Positions 22,210 through 29,745 of a stretch of 64,000 bases of DNA are shown here, piece after piece. Source of the stretch: Actinomadura hallensis (GTDB lineage: Bacteria > Actinomycetota > Actinomycetes > Streptosporangiales > Streptosporangiaceae). Under the pieces are notes generated by a model. The model worked only from the letters and a program-made list of their open reading frames with translations. It was not told where the DNA came from and did no database searches. Made by a program: the position numbers and the translations under genes. How positions within the stretch are numbered: the stretch's first letter is position 1; each line of letters opens with the position of its first letter. The stretch is from NCBI RefSeq assembly GCF_006716765.1, contig NZ_VFPO01000001.1, positions 4,960,001-5,024,000 on the forward strand, in the 5' to 3' direction.

Positions 22210-23556
22210 TCACCGCCGTACCTCGTCTCCGGCGACCCTCAGCGGCGCGCTCGGGTCGTCGTGGTCCTGCTGGGTGGTCTCCACGACCTCGTCGTCGGGC
22301 AGGACGACCGGGCCGGGCGGCTCCCACGGCTCGCGCTCCAGCGCCCGCAGGAACGCCTCCACCATCACCGGGTCGAAGTGGTCGCCCATGCAGCGGCGCA
22401 GCTCCGCGACGGCCTCCTCGACGCTGCGGGCCGCGCGGTAGGAGCGGGTGGAGGTCATCGAGTCGAACGCGTCGGCGACGGCGATGACCCGGGCGAACTC
22501 GGGGATCTCGTCGCCGGCCAGGCCCATCGGGTAGCCGCGGCCGTTCATCTTCTCGTGGTGGTGCATGATGCCGGCGAGCGCCTCGTCCAGGAACCCGATC
22601 TCCCGGACGATCTCCAGCCCGCGCATCGGGTGCAGCTGGATCGCGGCGAACTCCTCCTCGGTCATCGGCCCGTTCTTCTGCAGGACCTTCGTGGGGACGC
22701 CGAGCTTGCCGACGTCGTGGAGCATCCCGGCGTACCGGATCGCCTCGACCCGGTCGGGCCGCATCCCGATCTCCTTCGCGATCATCACCGAGCCGCGCGA
22801 CACCCGCTCGGAGTGGCCGCGGGTGTAGAAGTCCTTGGTCTCGACCGCCTGGCACAGGGCGGCGAGGGTGGCGGCGTGCGCCTGCTGCTGCACGTACGCC
22901 TGGTCCATCGCCCAGCGCGCGATGAACAGCGGCAGCAGCACCAGCACGGCGGCGAACGGCCCGATCCGCGGCCACAGCCCGGCGATCAGCAGCCCCACCA
23001 TGCCGTAGCCGAGGTAGCCGACGGAGACCTGCCCGCTCTCGTGCAGCAGCTCGCGCGGCGTGGCCTGCCGGCTGAGCAGCAGCACCCCGGCCGTCAGCGA
23101 CAGGTTCACCAGGACGAACGCGACCAGCGCGCCGAGGAACGGCCCGACGACGTTCTCGACCCAGCGGGCCTGCTCGGGGTGGAAGCGGTCGCCGCCGAGG
23201 AGCTGGAACACCGTCCCGGCCGCGTAGCCGCTCAGCGCGAACTGGGCGCCGTTGAACAGGCGCTTCACCGGGTTGAAGAGCCGCTGCCCGGTGATCACGG
23301 CGCACAGTCCGAGCAGCGCCGCGCCGACCGGCCCGAGCAGGACCACCGAGGCCAGGCTCGCGGCGAAGCTCAGCGACACCCGGGCGCGGGCGACGTTCAG
23401 CCGGGCGGGCGCCGAGTCGCAGATGAGGAAGAGCAGGCCGAGGACGGCGAGGGTCCCCCAGTCGATCTCCGCGAACGACGACGTGGCGATGAGACCGGCC
23501 GCGAAGGCGACCACGCCACAGACGTACGCCCAGGCGGGCAGAGGTAGTCCACGCAT
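22210..23556 (-). CDS. Membrane HD-GYP protein, probable c-di-GMP phosphodiesterase
   Basis: A 448-residue relative of the next gene, with a similar layout: an N-terminal multi-helix membrane sensor and a C-terminal HD-GYP domain. The catalytic features are complete: TRGHSERVSR, GMLHDVGKLGVP, then MHHHEKMNGRGYPMGLAGDEIP and VIAVADAFDSMTSTRSYR. HD-GYP proteins hydrolyse c-di-GMP or related nucleotides at a two- or three-metal site. The stop lies 10 bp before the second HD gene. Paired intact and GYP-less copies suggest duplication followed by divergence. ATG at 23556, GAGGGGG upstream. Confidence 0.88.
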   Translation of the reverse strand: MRGLPLPAWAYVCGVVAFAAGLIATSSFAEIDWGTLAVLGLLFLICDSAPARLNVARARVSLSFAASLASVVLLGPVGAALLGLCAVITGQRLFNPVKRLFNGAQFALSGYAAGTVFQLLGGDRFHPEQARWVENVVGPFLGALVAFVLVNLSLTAGVLLLSRQATPRELLHESGQVSVGYLGYGMVGLLIAGLWPRIGPFAAVLVLLPLFIARWAMDQAYVQQQAHAATLAALCQAVETKDFYTRGHSERVSRGSVMIAKEIGMRPDRVEAIRYAGMLHDVGKLGVPTKVLQKNGPMTEEEFAAIQLHPMRGLEIVREIGFLDEALAGIMHHHEKMNGRGYPMGLAGDEIPEFARVIAVADAFDSMTSTRSYRAARSVEEAVAELRRCMGDHFDPVMVEAFLRALEREPWEPPGPVVLPDDEVVETTQQDHDDPSAPLRVAGDEVRR

Positions 23557-23575
23557 TGCCGCCCCCTCGGGGAGG

Positions 23576-23643
23576 GAACGCTCCCCGCCCGGCGCGCCCG
23601 CGCGGGACGGCCCGCGCGGGCGCGCCGGGTGTGAGGAGCGTTC
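23576..23643 (-). terminator. Very long perfect stem-loop after the 30-codon gene
   Basis: An outer stem GAACGCTCC/GGAGCGTTC encloses an inner perfect 16-bp stem (GGCGCGCCCGCGCGGG and complement, 23591-23606 with 23611-23626, 4-nt loop). It lies between the micro-gene stop at 23690 and the HD-GYP start at 23556. It could terminate the micro-gene transcript or act as an attenuator for the HD-GYP operon. It has no T-run. Confidence 0.7.
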
Positions 23644-23689
23644 GTATCGACTTGCGGGCAGCCGCCGGGCGTGCGCGTGCCTGCCGGCA

Positions 23690-23782
23690 CTACACCCAGG
23701 ACACGCCCTTGGGCATCATCAGCGACGCCGCCGAGGCGCTCTCGCGGCGGCCGTGTCCCGCCGGCATCACGCGCTTGAGCAT
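23690..23782 (-). CDS. 30-residue micro-protein with a strong ribosome site
   Basis: A short ORF with an excellent Shine-Dalgarno (AAGGAG, only 2 nt before the ATG). The peptide begins MLKRVMPAGHGRRESASAAS and ends LMMPKGVSWV. It is basic at the start and hydrophobic at the end, with no cysteine and no clear signal or transmembrane helix. It is preceded by a leader with three consecutive perfect or near-perfect hairpins and followed by a very strong hairpin, so it looks like its own transcript. I do not recognise it. It could be a bioactive small protein, a regulatory leader peptide for the HD-GYP operon, or part of an RNA element. Confidence 0.5.
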   Translation of the reverse strand: MLKRVMPAGHGRRESASAASLMMPKGVSWV

Positions 23783-23813
23783 GACTCCTTGCCTCCCCCC
23801 GCGAAACCGGGCC

Positions 23814-23905
23814 GTCCGGCCGCGCGGCCGGACACCGGGACCGGAACGGTCCCGGCATTGTCCCGGGCGAGCACATACCCCGCATTCGCGGGGGCGCACG
23901 TGCTC
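23814..23905 (-). promoter_or_regulatory. Structured 5' leader of the micro-gene (three hairpins)
   Basis: On the minus strand three stem-loops follow each other. At 23905-23869 a GAGCAC/GTGCTC outer stem holds a CCCCGC/GCGGGG inner stem with a GAAT loop. At 23855-23835 there is CCGGGACC/GGTCCCGG. At 23833-23814 there is a perfect 20-bp palindrome GTCCGGCCGC/GCGGCCGGAC. The ribosome site and ATG follow 31 bases later. This is dense structure for a leader and suggests a riboswitch, attenuator or small RNA. It does not match any riboswitch consensus I can recall. Confidence 0.5.
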
Positions 23906-24126
23906 CCGTCGCTGATTTCGGGCACAAGCCTAACGCGAACTGCCCAGGTCACACAGGCATGCGGGGAAACGAGAGCCAACTGTGAAGTCGTCGTCACCTT
24001 AAGTGATCAATTGCCCCCGACTAATGTACCGACCGTAATTGCACAGGCTGGATGCACATCACAATGCACGTGCGTTTGCACGGCGTTCCCAATTTTCCCC
24101 AGGAAATGCACAGAAACGACCAAGCT
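23906..24126. other. AT-richer intergenic region, probable promoter for the micro-gene
   Basis: About 220 bp lacking coding potential and visibly richer in A/T than its surroundings (for example AAGTGATCAATTGC near 24002). It separates the end of the epimerase gene from the structured leader on the same strand and probably carries the leader's promoter. I cannot fix -35/-10 elements with confidence. Confidence 0.4.
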
Positions 24127-24144
24127 CGGCTTTCCGTCAAGCCG
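24127..24144 (-). terminator. Weak hairpin overlapping the epimerase stop codon
   Basis: A 6-bp stem CGGCTT/AAGCCG with a 6-nt loop that includes the TGA of the gene ending at 24137. No U-run. Confidence 0.35.
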
Positions 24145-25060
24145 GGGCCATCCGCTGCCGCGCCCACGCCACGGTCTCGGCGAGGCCCTCCGGAAGGCCG
24201 ACCTTCGGCTCCCAGCCGAGCGCCTCCCGGGTCGGCCCCGGATCGACGGCCATCGCGGGCAGGTCGCCCAGCCGCGGCGGCGCGAACTCCGGAGCGTCCG
24301 GCGCGCCCGCCGCCTCGGCGACCAGCGTGTGCAGCTCCCGGTCGGTCGTCTGGACGCCGGTGCCCACGTTGAGGCGCAGCCCGCCGGCGGCCTCCCCCGC
24401 CGCGCGGGCGAAGGCGTCCACCACGTCCAGCACGTAGACGTAGTCGCGGGTCTGCGTGCCGTCGCCGAACACGCGCGTGGGACGGCCCGCCAGCAGCGCG
24501 TCCGTGAAGATGGAGATGACGCCGGCCTCGCCCTCGGGCGTCTGCCTCGGCCCGTAGACGTTCGCCAGCGTCAGCGTCGTGTAGTCGATGCCGTGCAGGG
24601 CCCTGTACATCCCCGCGTACACCTCGCCGGAGACCTTCGACGCCGCGTACGGGGACGCGGGGCGCAGCTCGGCGTCCGGCGGGACGGGCAGCGCGTCCGG
24701 CACCCCGTACACCGCGCAGCTCGACGTGAACACGACCTTGCGGGCGCCCGCCGCACGGGCCGCCTCGAAGACGTTGACGGTCCCCAGCACGTTCGCCCGC
24801 GCGTCGGCGCGCGGGTCGGCGACGCTGGCGCGGACGCTCACCTGCGCCGCCAGGTGGAAGATCACCTCGGGGCGGCGCCGCGCCGCCCGTTCGACCAGGG
24901 CGGGATCGCCCACGTCGGTCTCCCACAGCTCCAGCCCCGGACGGACGTTGCCGCCCGAGGACAGGTCGTCCACGCCGATGACCTCGTGGCCGTCGGCGAG
25001 GAGCCGGTCGACCAGATGGGATCCGATGAAGCCGGCCGCGCCGGTGACGAGTGCGAGCAC
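24137..25060 (-). CDS. NAD-dependent epimerase/dehydratase (UDP-glucose 4-epimerase-like)
   Basis: A 307-residue extended short-chain dehydrogenase. The Rossmann motif is VTGAAGFIGSHLVDRL at residues 5-20, the SSCAVYG region supplies the Ser of the triad, and SPYAASK gives Tyr and Lys. The NVYGPRQTPEGEAGVISIF stretch and RVFGDGTQTRDYVYVLDVVD are typical of the GalE/RmlB-like sugar-nucleotide branch. It interconverts or modifies nucleotide sugars for wall or exopolysaccharide synthesis. GTG start. It sits just downstream of rsrA on the same strand, 18 bp away, and may be co-transcribed with sigR-rsrA. Confidence 0.88.
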   Translation of the reverse strand: MLALVTGAAGFIGSHLVDRLLADGHEVIGVDDLSSGGNVRPGLELWETDVGDPALVERAARRRPEVIFHLAAQVSVRASVADPRADARANVLGTVNVFEAARAAGARKVVFTSSCAVYGVPDALPVPPDAELRPASPYAASKVSGEVYAGMYRALHGIDYTTLTLANVYGPRQTPEGEAGVISIFTDALLAGRPTRVFGDGTQTRDYVYVLDVVDAFARAAGEAAGGLRLNVGTGVQTTDRELHTLVAEAAGAPDAPEFAPPRLGDLPAMAVDPGPTREALGWEPKVGLPEGLAETVAWARQRMAPA

Positions 25061-25078
25061 CCGAGCACGATACGACGC

Positions 25079-25375
25079 TCAGGCGGTCTCGGTCTTCTCG
25101 GCTCCTCCGGACGCCCTTATCTCGCCGCAGATCTCCTCGATGCGCCCGAGCACCTTCTCGCGCAGGTCGCTGGGCGCCTGCTCGCAGCCGCAGGACTTGT
25201 TCACCAGCTTCTTGACGGCCTCTTCGAGCCCGTACTCGCGCAGGCACGGGCCGCACTCGTCCAGGTGCTGCCGCACCTCGCCGCATCCGCTCTGGTCGAG
25301 CTCGCCGTCGAGATAGGTGTAGACCCGCGCCAGCACCTCTTCACAGGGGGTCTCGTGGTGGTCGCCACAGCTCAT
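25079..25375 (-). CDS. rsrA: Redox-sensing zinc anti-sigma factor RsrA
   Basis: A 98-residue ZAS-family anti-sigma factor that holds SigR inactive until thiol stress. The zinc motif H-x3-C-x2-C is visible as QHLDECGPC, with further cysteines early (SCGDHHETPC, SGCGEV) and late (KSCGCEQ, EEICG). Oxidation of the motif to a disulfide releases zinc and SigR. It lies directly downstream of sigR on the same strand with an 86-bp gap. Size and cysteine layout match Streptomyces RsrA and mycobacterial RshA. Confidence 0.93.
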   Translation of the reverse strand: MSCGDHHETPCEEVLARVYTYLDGELDQSGCGEVRQHLDECGPCLREYGLEEAVKKLVNKSCGCEQAPSDLREKVLGRIEEICGEIRASGGAEKTETA

Positions 25376-25461
25376 GGCTCACTCACCCTTCTCGTTCGCC
25401 GCGTCGCGACACGCGGCGTCCGGCATCTCGCTCCGCAGTACGCGGTAGGCGCGTTTCCCGC

Positions 25462-26229
25462 TCACTTGGCTCCTCCGCCCGCCCGCGTCAGCCCGCGCTC
25501 CTCAGCGTAGTCCTCCAGCATGGCGCGCAGTTGGCGCCGGCCGCGGTGCAGCCGGGACATCACCGTGCCGATGGGCGTGCCCATGATCTCGGCGATCTCC
25601 TTGTACGCGAAGCCCTCCACGTCGGCGAGGTAGACGGCGATGCGGAAGTCCTCCGGCAGGTCCTGCAGGGCCCGTTTCACGTCGTTGTCGGGCAGGCGTT
25701 CGAGCGCCTCCGTCTCGGCGGACTTCAGGCCGGCGGAAGTGTGCGACGCGGCACGCGCTATCTGCCAGTCCTCGATGTCCTCGGTGGCGGCCTGCTGGGG
25801 CTGGCGCTGCTTCTTGCGGTAGTTGTTGATGAACGTGTTGGTCAGGATTCGGTAGAGCCACGCCTTCAGGTTGGTTCCTTCCTTGAACTGGTGGAAGGAC
25901 GCGAACGCCTTGGCGAAGGTCTCCTGGACGAGGTCCTCGGCGTCGGCCGGGTTGCGCGTCATGCGCAGCGCGGCAGAATACAGCTGGTCCAAGAACGGGA
26001 GCACATCGCGTTGGAAACGGTCGCGGCGCTGCTCCACGGTCTCCGTGGTGCCCTGTACCTGACCCACCCCCTCGGCTGTGGCGCCCCCGGGCTCGGGTAG
26101 TCCGGCGGCGTCGTGTTCCACAGACGATATCGGTCCGCGCGGGCCTCGAACGCGGACGGGTGGCTGCCCGTCGCCGGGCGGGACCGTCGTGGCGGCTCCC
26201 CGCTGTCGGTCGGCAACGGCTGTGGTCAT
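25462..26229 (-). CDS. sigR: ECF sigma factor SigR (thiol-oxidative stress)
   Basis: A 255-residue sigma factor. Region 2 (LYSAALRMTRNPADAEDLVQ, ETFAKAFASFHQFKEGTNLK, AWLYRILTNTFINNYRKKQR) and region 4 (LPEDFRIAVYLADVEGFAYK, EIAEIMGTPIGTVMSRLHRG) are classical for SigR/SigH. About 70 extra N-terminal residues, partly disordered, precede region 2. The ATG at 26229 has CGGAGG about 9 nt upstream; a start at region 2 may also be used, as in Streptomyces where long and short SigR forms exist. A consensus SigR promoter lies immediately upstream, so the gene is predicted to be autoregulated and to be shut off by RsrA. Confidence 0.94.
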   Translation of the reverse strand: MTTAVADRQRGAATTVPPGDGQPPVRVRGPRGPISSVEHDAAGLPEPGGATAEGVGQVQGTTETVEQRRDRFQRDVLPFLDQLYSAALRMTRNPADAEDLVQETFAKAFASFHQFKEGTNLKAWLYRILTNTFINNYRKKQRQPQQAATEDIEDWQIARAASHTSAGLKSAETEALERLPDNDVKRALQDLPEDFRIAVYLADVEGFAYKEIAEIMGTPIGTVMSRLHRGRRQLRAMLEDYAEERGLTRAGGGAK

Positions 26230-26267
26230 TGGGGTGCACCTCCGCATACTGGCTTGTGAGTCGGTGC

Positions 26268-26294
26268 AACACCGAAGCGGCGCCGCCGATTCCC
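26268..26294 (-). promoter_or_regulatory. SigR-type promoter (GGGAAT-N18-GTT) of sigR
   Basis: On the minus strand GGGAAT at 26294-26289 and GTT at 26270-26268 are separated by exactly 18 nt, matching the published SigR/SigH consensus. It lies about 40 bases upstream of the sigR start codon, as expected for the autoregulated promoter. Confidence 0.8.
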
Positions 26295-26481
26295 GGGCGG
26301 GGCGCGGCCCCGCGGCCCGGCCGCGTCATCGGCGCGGACGCGGGTGCGGCACGGGTGCGGCGGGGCGCGGCGGGGGCGCGGCACGGTGGCGCCCCGCACG
26401 CGAGCGACGTCGTGAGAGGGGGTGTCCGGCTCCTCCAGTACGGAGAGTGACGCCTTCCACAACGGGGAAGAAGTGACATAC

Positions 26482-27339
26482 ATGGCGAGAACAGGAGCAA
26501 ACGTGCATCCGGTGCTGTCGGCGCGATCGTCCGAGCCCACCATCGCCAGTCTGCGGGACGTCTCCGGGGAGGGGGCCGGCGACGCCCTGGCGCGCTACTG
26601 GACCTTCTACTGGGCGGTCGCCGCCGCCCAGCTGACGCGCTGGCTCCCGCGCAGGCCGTCCCGCGTGCTGGACATCTCGGGCGGGCGCTCCGCCGCCCAG
26701 GCCGCCGAGGCCGGCCACACCGTCCTGGAGGTCCGCGACCCGGCCCGGACCGACCGGCGCCCGGCGTCCGGCGGCTCCCCGTCCCCCGCGCCGTCCCGGG
26801 GGTCGCCCTCCCGGGCGGCGTCGTCCGGCAAGGGCCGCACCGTCCCGCTGATCGGCGACACCGGCAGCCTCACCTTCCTCACGAGCGGCTCGGTGGACGC
26901 CGTGGTCGCCGAGAACCGCGTGCTGTCGCGGCACCTCGCCACCGAGGCCACCGTCTCCGAGATCGCCCGCGTGCTGCGGCCCGGCGGCCGCGTCCTGCTC
27001 TGCGTCGACTCCCTGACCCTCGGGATGGCGCTGCTGGCCGAGCGCAACTACTGGGCCCACCTGTCGGACGTCCCGAGCGCCGAGGTCGTCCTCATACCCT
27101 GGCCGGACGGCAGCATCACCCGTTCCTTCTCCGCCCACCAGCTCCGCGAGCTGCTCGTCGACGCCGGGCTGGAGGTCGAATGGATCCGGCCCCGCACGGT
27201 CCTGTCGCCCTCGACCGTCGAGCACGTCCTCGCCGAGTCGCCCAAGGCGCTCTCCCGCCTGGTCCGCACCGAGCTGAACGCCACGCAGACCGACGAGTCC
27301 CTGGGCATCCACCTCCTGGCCAGCGCCCGGAAAAAGTGA
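26482..27339 (+). CDS. Class I SAM-dependent methyltransferase
   Basis: A 285-residue methyltransferase-like protein divergent from sigR. The fold is recognisable from VLDISGGRSAAQAAEAGHTV (a degenerate motif I), VDAVVAENRVLSRHLA (motif IV region) and ISEIARVLRPGGRVLLCVDS-type sequence. A Ser/Pro/Arg-rich insertion of about 30 residues sits between strands 2 and 3. The glycine-rich SAM loop is unusual (DISGGRSA in place of D-x-GxGxG), so activity is not guaranteed. The ATG at 26482 is preferred over one at 26422. The substrate is unknown; the divergent promoter could be shared with sigR control. Confidence 0.75.
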   Translation: MARTGANVHPVLSARSSEPTIASLRDVSGEGAGDALARYWTFYWAVAAAQLTRWLPRRPSRVLDISGGRSAAQAAEAGHTVLEVRDPARTDRRPASGGSPSPAPSRGSPSRAASSGKGRTVPLIGDTGSLTFLTSGSVDAVVAENRVLSRHLATEATVSEIARVLRPGGRVLLCVDSLTLGMALLAERNYWAHLSDVPSAEVVLIPWPDGSITRSFSAHQLRELLVDAGLEVEWIRPRTVLSPSTVEHVLAESPKALSRLVRTELNATQTDESLGIHLLASARKK

Positions 27340-27366
27340 GCCGCGCCTCCGGGACCCCTCCGGGCT

Positions 27367-27696
27367 CTACCGCCTGCGGTCGTGCTCGGACTGGCAGGCG
27401 ACGCAGCGGGCGGCGTCGGGGCGCGCCTCCAGGCGTCCCTCGGGGACGGGCTCGCCGCAGTCCACGCACAGGCCGTAGGTTCCGGCGTCGATGCGCTCCA
27501 GGGCGGCCATGACTCCCCGCCGGTGCCGTTCCAGGGCGGCGACTGCGGCCTCCAGGCGGTCGTGGTCGGAAAGGACCGCCCCGGCGTCCGCCCCGGGATC
27601 GCCGGGCCCGGGGCTCTCCCCGCGGAGAATGGCGATGGAACGGTCCAGGTCGTCGAGCATGGACGCGAGTCGGGAACGGGCTTCGGCGGTGTCCAC
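27367..27696 (-). CDS. TraR/DksA-type zinc-finger protein
   Basis: A 109-residue cytosolic protein. An N-terminal helical hairpin (RLASMLDDLDRSIAIL, then LEAAVAALERHRRGVMAALE) precedes a C4 zinc finger, CVDCGEP and CVACQ, with GTYGLC and IP-like residues typical of DksA/TraR. The family binds RNA polymerase through the secondary channel. Actinobacterial members of this length are mostly uncharacterised. GTG start. Convergent with the methyltransferase gene ending at 27339, with only 27 bp between stops. Confidence 0.88.
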   Translation of the reverse strand: MDTAEARSRLASMLDDLDRSIAILRGESPGPGDPGADAGAVLSDHDRLEAAVAALERHRRGVMAALERIDAGTYGLCVDCGEPVPEGRLEARPDAARCVACQSEHDRRR

Positions 27697-27777
27697 GGCG
27701 CTGCGAACTCCTCCCGGCGGGGGTTCCGGGCAATGCGGATCCGGGTTCCGGCCGCGGCCGCGCCCTCGCGACGGCGA

Positions 27778-28605
27778 TCAGAACAAACGGTCGGAATCGT
27801 TTCCGGGATCATCCCCGGAAGCCGCGGGTTCTATGAGTTCCGGGCCGTTGTTTCTCACGTTGTTGACCGCCTTTGACACCGGATAGGCCTCCATTGTCCC
27901 GGCCATGGCCGGCGTGAGAAGCGCGCGGACCCGCTCGGGATCGGTCAGCCCGGGATCGAGCCAGGCGTCCCAGCGGTCCCGTTCGACGATCATCGGCATC
28001 CGGTCGTGGATCCGGCCGAGGTCGTCCGGCGCGTTCGTCGTGATCACCGTGCACGTCCAGACCCACTCGCCCGGCTCGATCCCCCCGGCCTTCTCCGCGC
28101 CGTCCTCGGGCACCCGCCACAGCTCGTACAGCCCGGCCATCGCCATGATGTCGCCGTCGTTCGGGCGGATGAAGTACGGCTGCTTCTGCGGCTTCCTCTT
28201 GGCCTTCTTCTCCCCCGCGGCCGCGTCCGGGGAGTCGCCCTGGTCCTGGACGGTGTACCACTCGAAGTAGCCGTCGGCCGGCAGCAGGCAGCGGCGCCGC
28301 GCGAACGCGCGCCGGTACGACGGCTTCTCGTGCACCGTCTCGAACCGCGCGTTGATCATGCGGGAGCCGATGGAGATGTCCTTGGCCCACGACGGGACCA
28401 GCCCCCAGCGCACCGTCCGCAGCTGGCGCACCGCGGCCGCCTCCTCGGGGGCGTCCTTGGGCCGCCGGTCGAGGACGGCCGGGACCTGCTTCGTCGGGGC
28501 GACGTTGTAGTCGGGCCTGATCTCCCCGTCGACGGCGTCGAGCTGCACCTGGAACTCGTCCAGCAGCTCCTGACGCGCGCGGGTGGTCGCGTAACGTCCG
28601 CACAT
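27778..28605 (-). CDS. SRAP-domain protein (HMCES/YedK type)
   Basis: A 275-residue abasic-site processing protein. The start is set by MCGRYA at 28605: the family's catalytic Cys2 must become N-terminal after Met removal and then crosslinks to abasic sites in single-stranded DNA. Other motifs: NVAPTKQVPAV, RTVRWGLVPSWAKD, MINARFETVHEKPSYRRAF, the PADGYFEW glutamate, and HDRMPMIV with the active-site His. A Lys-rich insertion (AAGEKKAKRKPQKQ) is lineage-specific. Divergent from the DoxX gene with 52 bp between starts. Confidence 0.92.
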   Translation of the reverse strand: MCGRYATTRARQELLDEFQVQLDAVDGEIRPDYNVAPTKQVPAVLDRRPKDAPEEAAAVRQLRTVRWGLVPSWAKDISIGSRMINARFETVHEKPSYRRAFARRRCLLPADGYFEWYTVQDQGDSPDAAAGEKKAKRKPQKQPYFIRPNDGDIMAMAGLYELWRVPEDGAEKAGGIEPGEWVWTCTVITTNAPDDLGRIHDRMPMIVERDRWDAWLDPGLTDPERVRALLTPAMAGTMEAYPVSKAVNNVRNNGPELIEPAASGDDPGNDSDRLF

Positions 28606-28657
28606 GGGTCCCATCCTGCCGTGCTTGAGGCGCGAGCTGATGGGCATGTAGCGGGTC

Positions 28658-29602
28658 ATGCGACCCTTCACGACGCTTGCCCGCCCGTTCGTGGCGGCGC
28701 CCTACATCATGACCGGACTGGACGCCATACGGGACCCCCGCGAGCGCGCCGAGCGCGTCGGCCCGGCGGTGAAGCCCGTCGCCGACCGGATCGAATGGCT
28801 GCCGAAGGACCCCGAGACGCTCGTCCGCATGGAGGGCGCGCTCAGCCTCGGCACCGGCGCCCTGCTGATGACCGGGAGGCTCCGGCGGCTCACCACGCTG
28901 CTGATGGCCGCGCAGCTGATCCCCGCGCTGGCGACCGAGCACCGGTTCTGGACCGAGGACGACCCCGAACGCCGCGCCAACGAGCGCTCCCACCTGCTGA
29001 AGAACGCCGGCCTGTTCGGCGCGCTGCTCATGTTCGCGGCCGAGCCGCGCCGTCCCCCGCGCATGGCCGAGCTGCGGCGCGCGGCGCGGGAGCAGCAGAT
29101 CAGGAGCGGCGCCGAGGCCAAGGCGCTGCGCCGGGAGGCCGCCGCGACGCTCCGCGACGCGCGGCGGGAGGCGGCCCGGCAGGTGCGCATCGCGCGCGCC
29201 GAGAGCAGGGCCAAGACCGCCAGGCAGGCCGCCAAGGCGACCAAGGCCGCCAAGGCCGCCAAGAGCGCCAAGAAGAGCGCCGGGCCGGGCGGCGCGTTCA
29301 CGTCGCTGAAGCCGGGAACGGCGGCCAAGGCGGGTATGGCGGGCGGCCTCTTCAAGAGCCTCAAGGGCGGCGGCCGCGGGTCCCGGAAAGGGAACGCCTT
29401 CAAGATCGGGAGCGCGTTCACACTGGGGCGGGCGTCCAAGGCGGGACCGGCCGCGCGGGCCGGGCGGACGGCGGCGAAGGCCGGGAAGACCGTCAGGTCC
29501 GGGACGGCCGCGCAGGCGGCCAAGGCCGCGAAGGCGGGCAGGACGGTCAAGTCCGGGACGGCGGTCCAGGCGGGCAAGGTCCGGCTGGCCGTCAAGCACT
29601 GA
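28658..29602 (+). CDS. DoxX-family membrane protein with a histone-H1-like basic tail
   Basis: A 314-residue protein. The first 140 residues are a DoxX-type membrane domain (RPFVAAPYIMTGLDAIRDP, then MEGALSLGTGALLMTGRLRR, LFGALLMFAAEP). The remaining ~170 residues are dominated by Lys, Ala, Arg and Gly in AKAAK/KAGK-type repeats (KTARQAAKATKAAKAAKSAK). This resembles the C-terminal tail of histone H1 and of mycobacterial HupB. Such a tail would be expected to bind nucleic acid or anionic polymer on the cytosolic side. DoxX proteins act in redox or membrane processes. The tail is notable and may link the membrane to DNA. Confidence 0.8.
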   Translation: MRPFTTLARPFVAAPYIMTGLDAIRDPRERAERVGPAVKPVADRIEWLPKDPETLVRMEGALSLGTGALLMTGRLRRLTTLLMAAQLIPALATEHRFWTEDDPERRANERSHLLKNAGLFGALLMFAAEPRRPPRMAELRRAAREQQIRSGAEAKALRREAAATLRDARREAARQVRIARAESRAKTARQAAKATKAAKAAKSAKKSAGPGGAFTSLKPGTAAKAGMAGGLFKSLKGGGRGSRKGNAFKIGSAFTLGRASKAGPAARAGRTAAKAGKTVRSGTAAQAAKAAKAGRTVKSGTAVQAGKVRLAVKH

Positions 29603-29659
29603 CCCCGGCCGGGGGCGGCCCCCTTCCCGAAGGGAACCTTAAAAGAGCCTTAGGCCGGT

Positions 29660-29685
29660 TGAACCGAATGCCGGGGCGGTCCCGT
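29660..29685 (+). promoter_or_regulatory. ECF-type promoter candidate (TGAACC-N17-CGT)
   Basis: TGAACC at 29660-29665 and CGT at 29683-29685, spaced 17 nt, 61 bases upstream of the ECF sigma gene. The pattern resembles autoregulated promoters of SigL/SigK-like ECF factors. Single-site evidence only. Confidence 0.45.
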
Positions 29686-29745
29686 ACTGCCAGGTGACGT
29701 CCTCTCCCTCCCCCGATCCCTCACCACCACGGAGACGCCCCGGCC

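Noticed and set aside
19281..22487. A 1068-codon open frame on the plus strand
   Set aside because: Shadow frame across CopD-CtaG and the HD genes; composition is Arg/Pro/Ala-rich without motifs, while the other frames have clear domains.
23814..23905. c-di-AMP (ydaO) or cobalamin riboswitch
   Set aside because: The hairpins lack the conserved sequence blocks of these classes as far as I can recall them; kept only as an unidentified structured leader.
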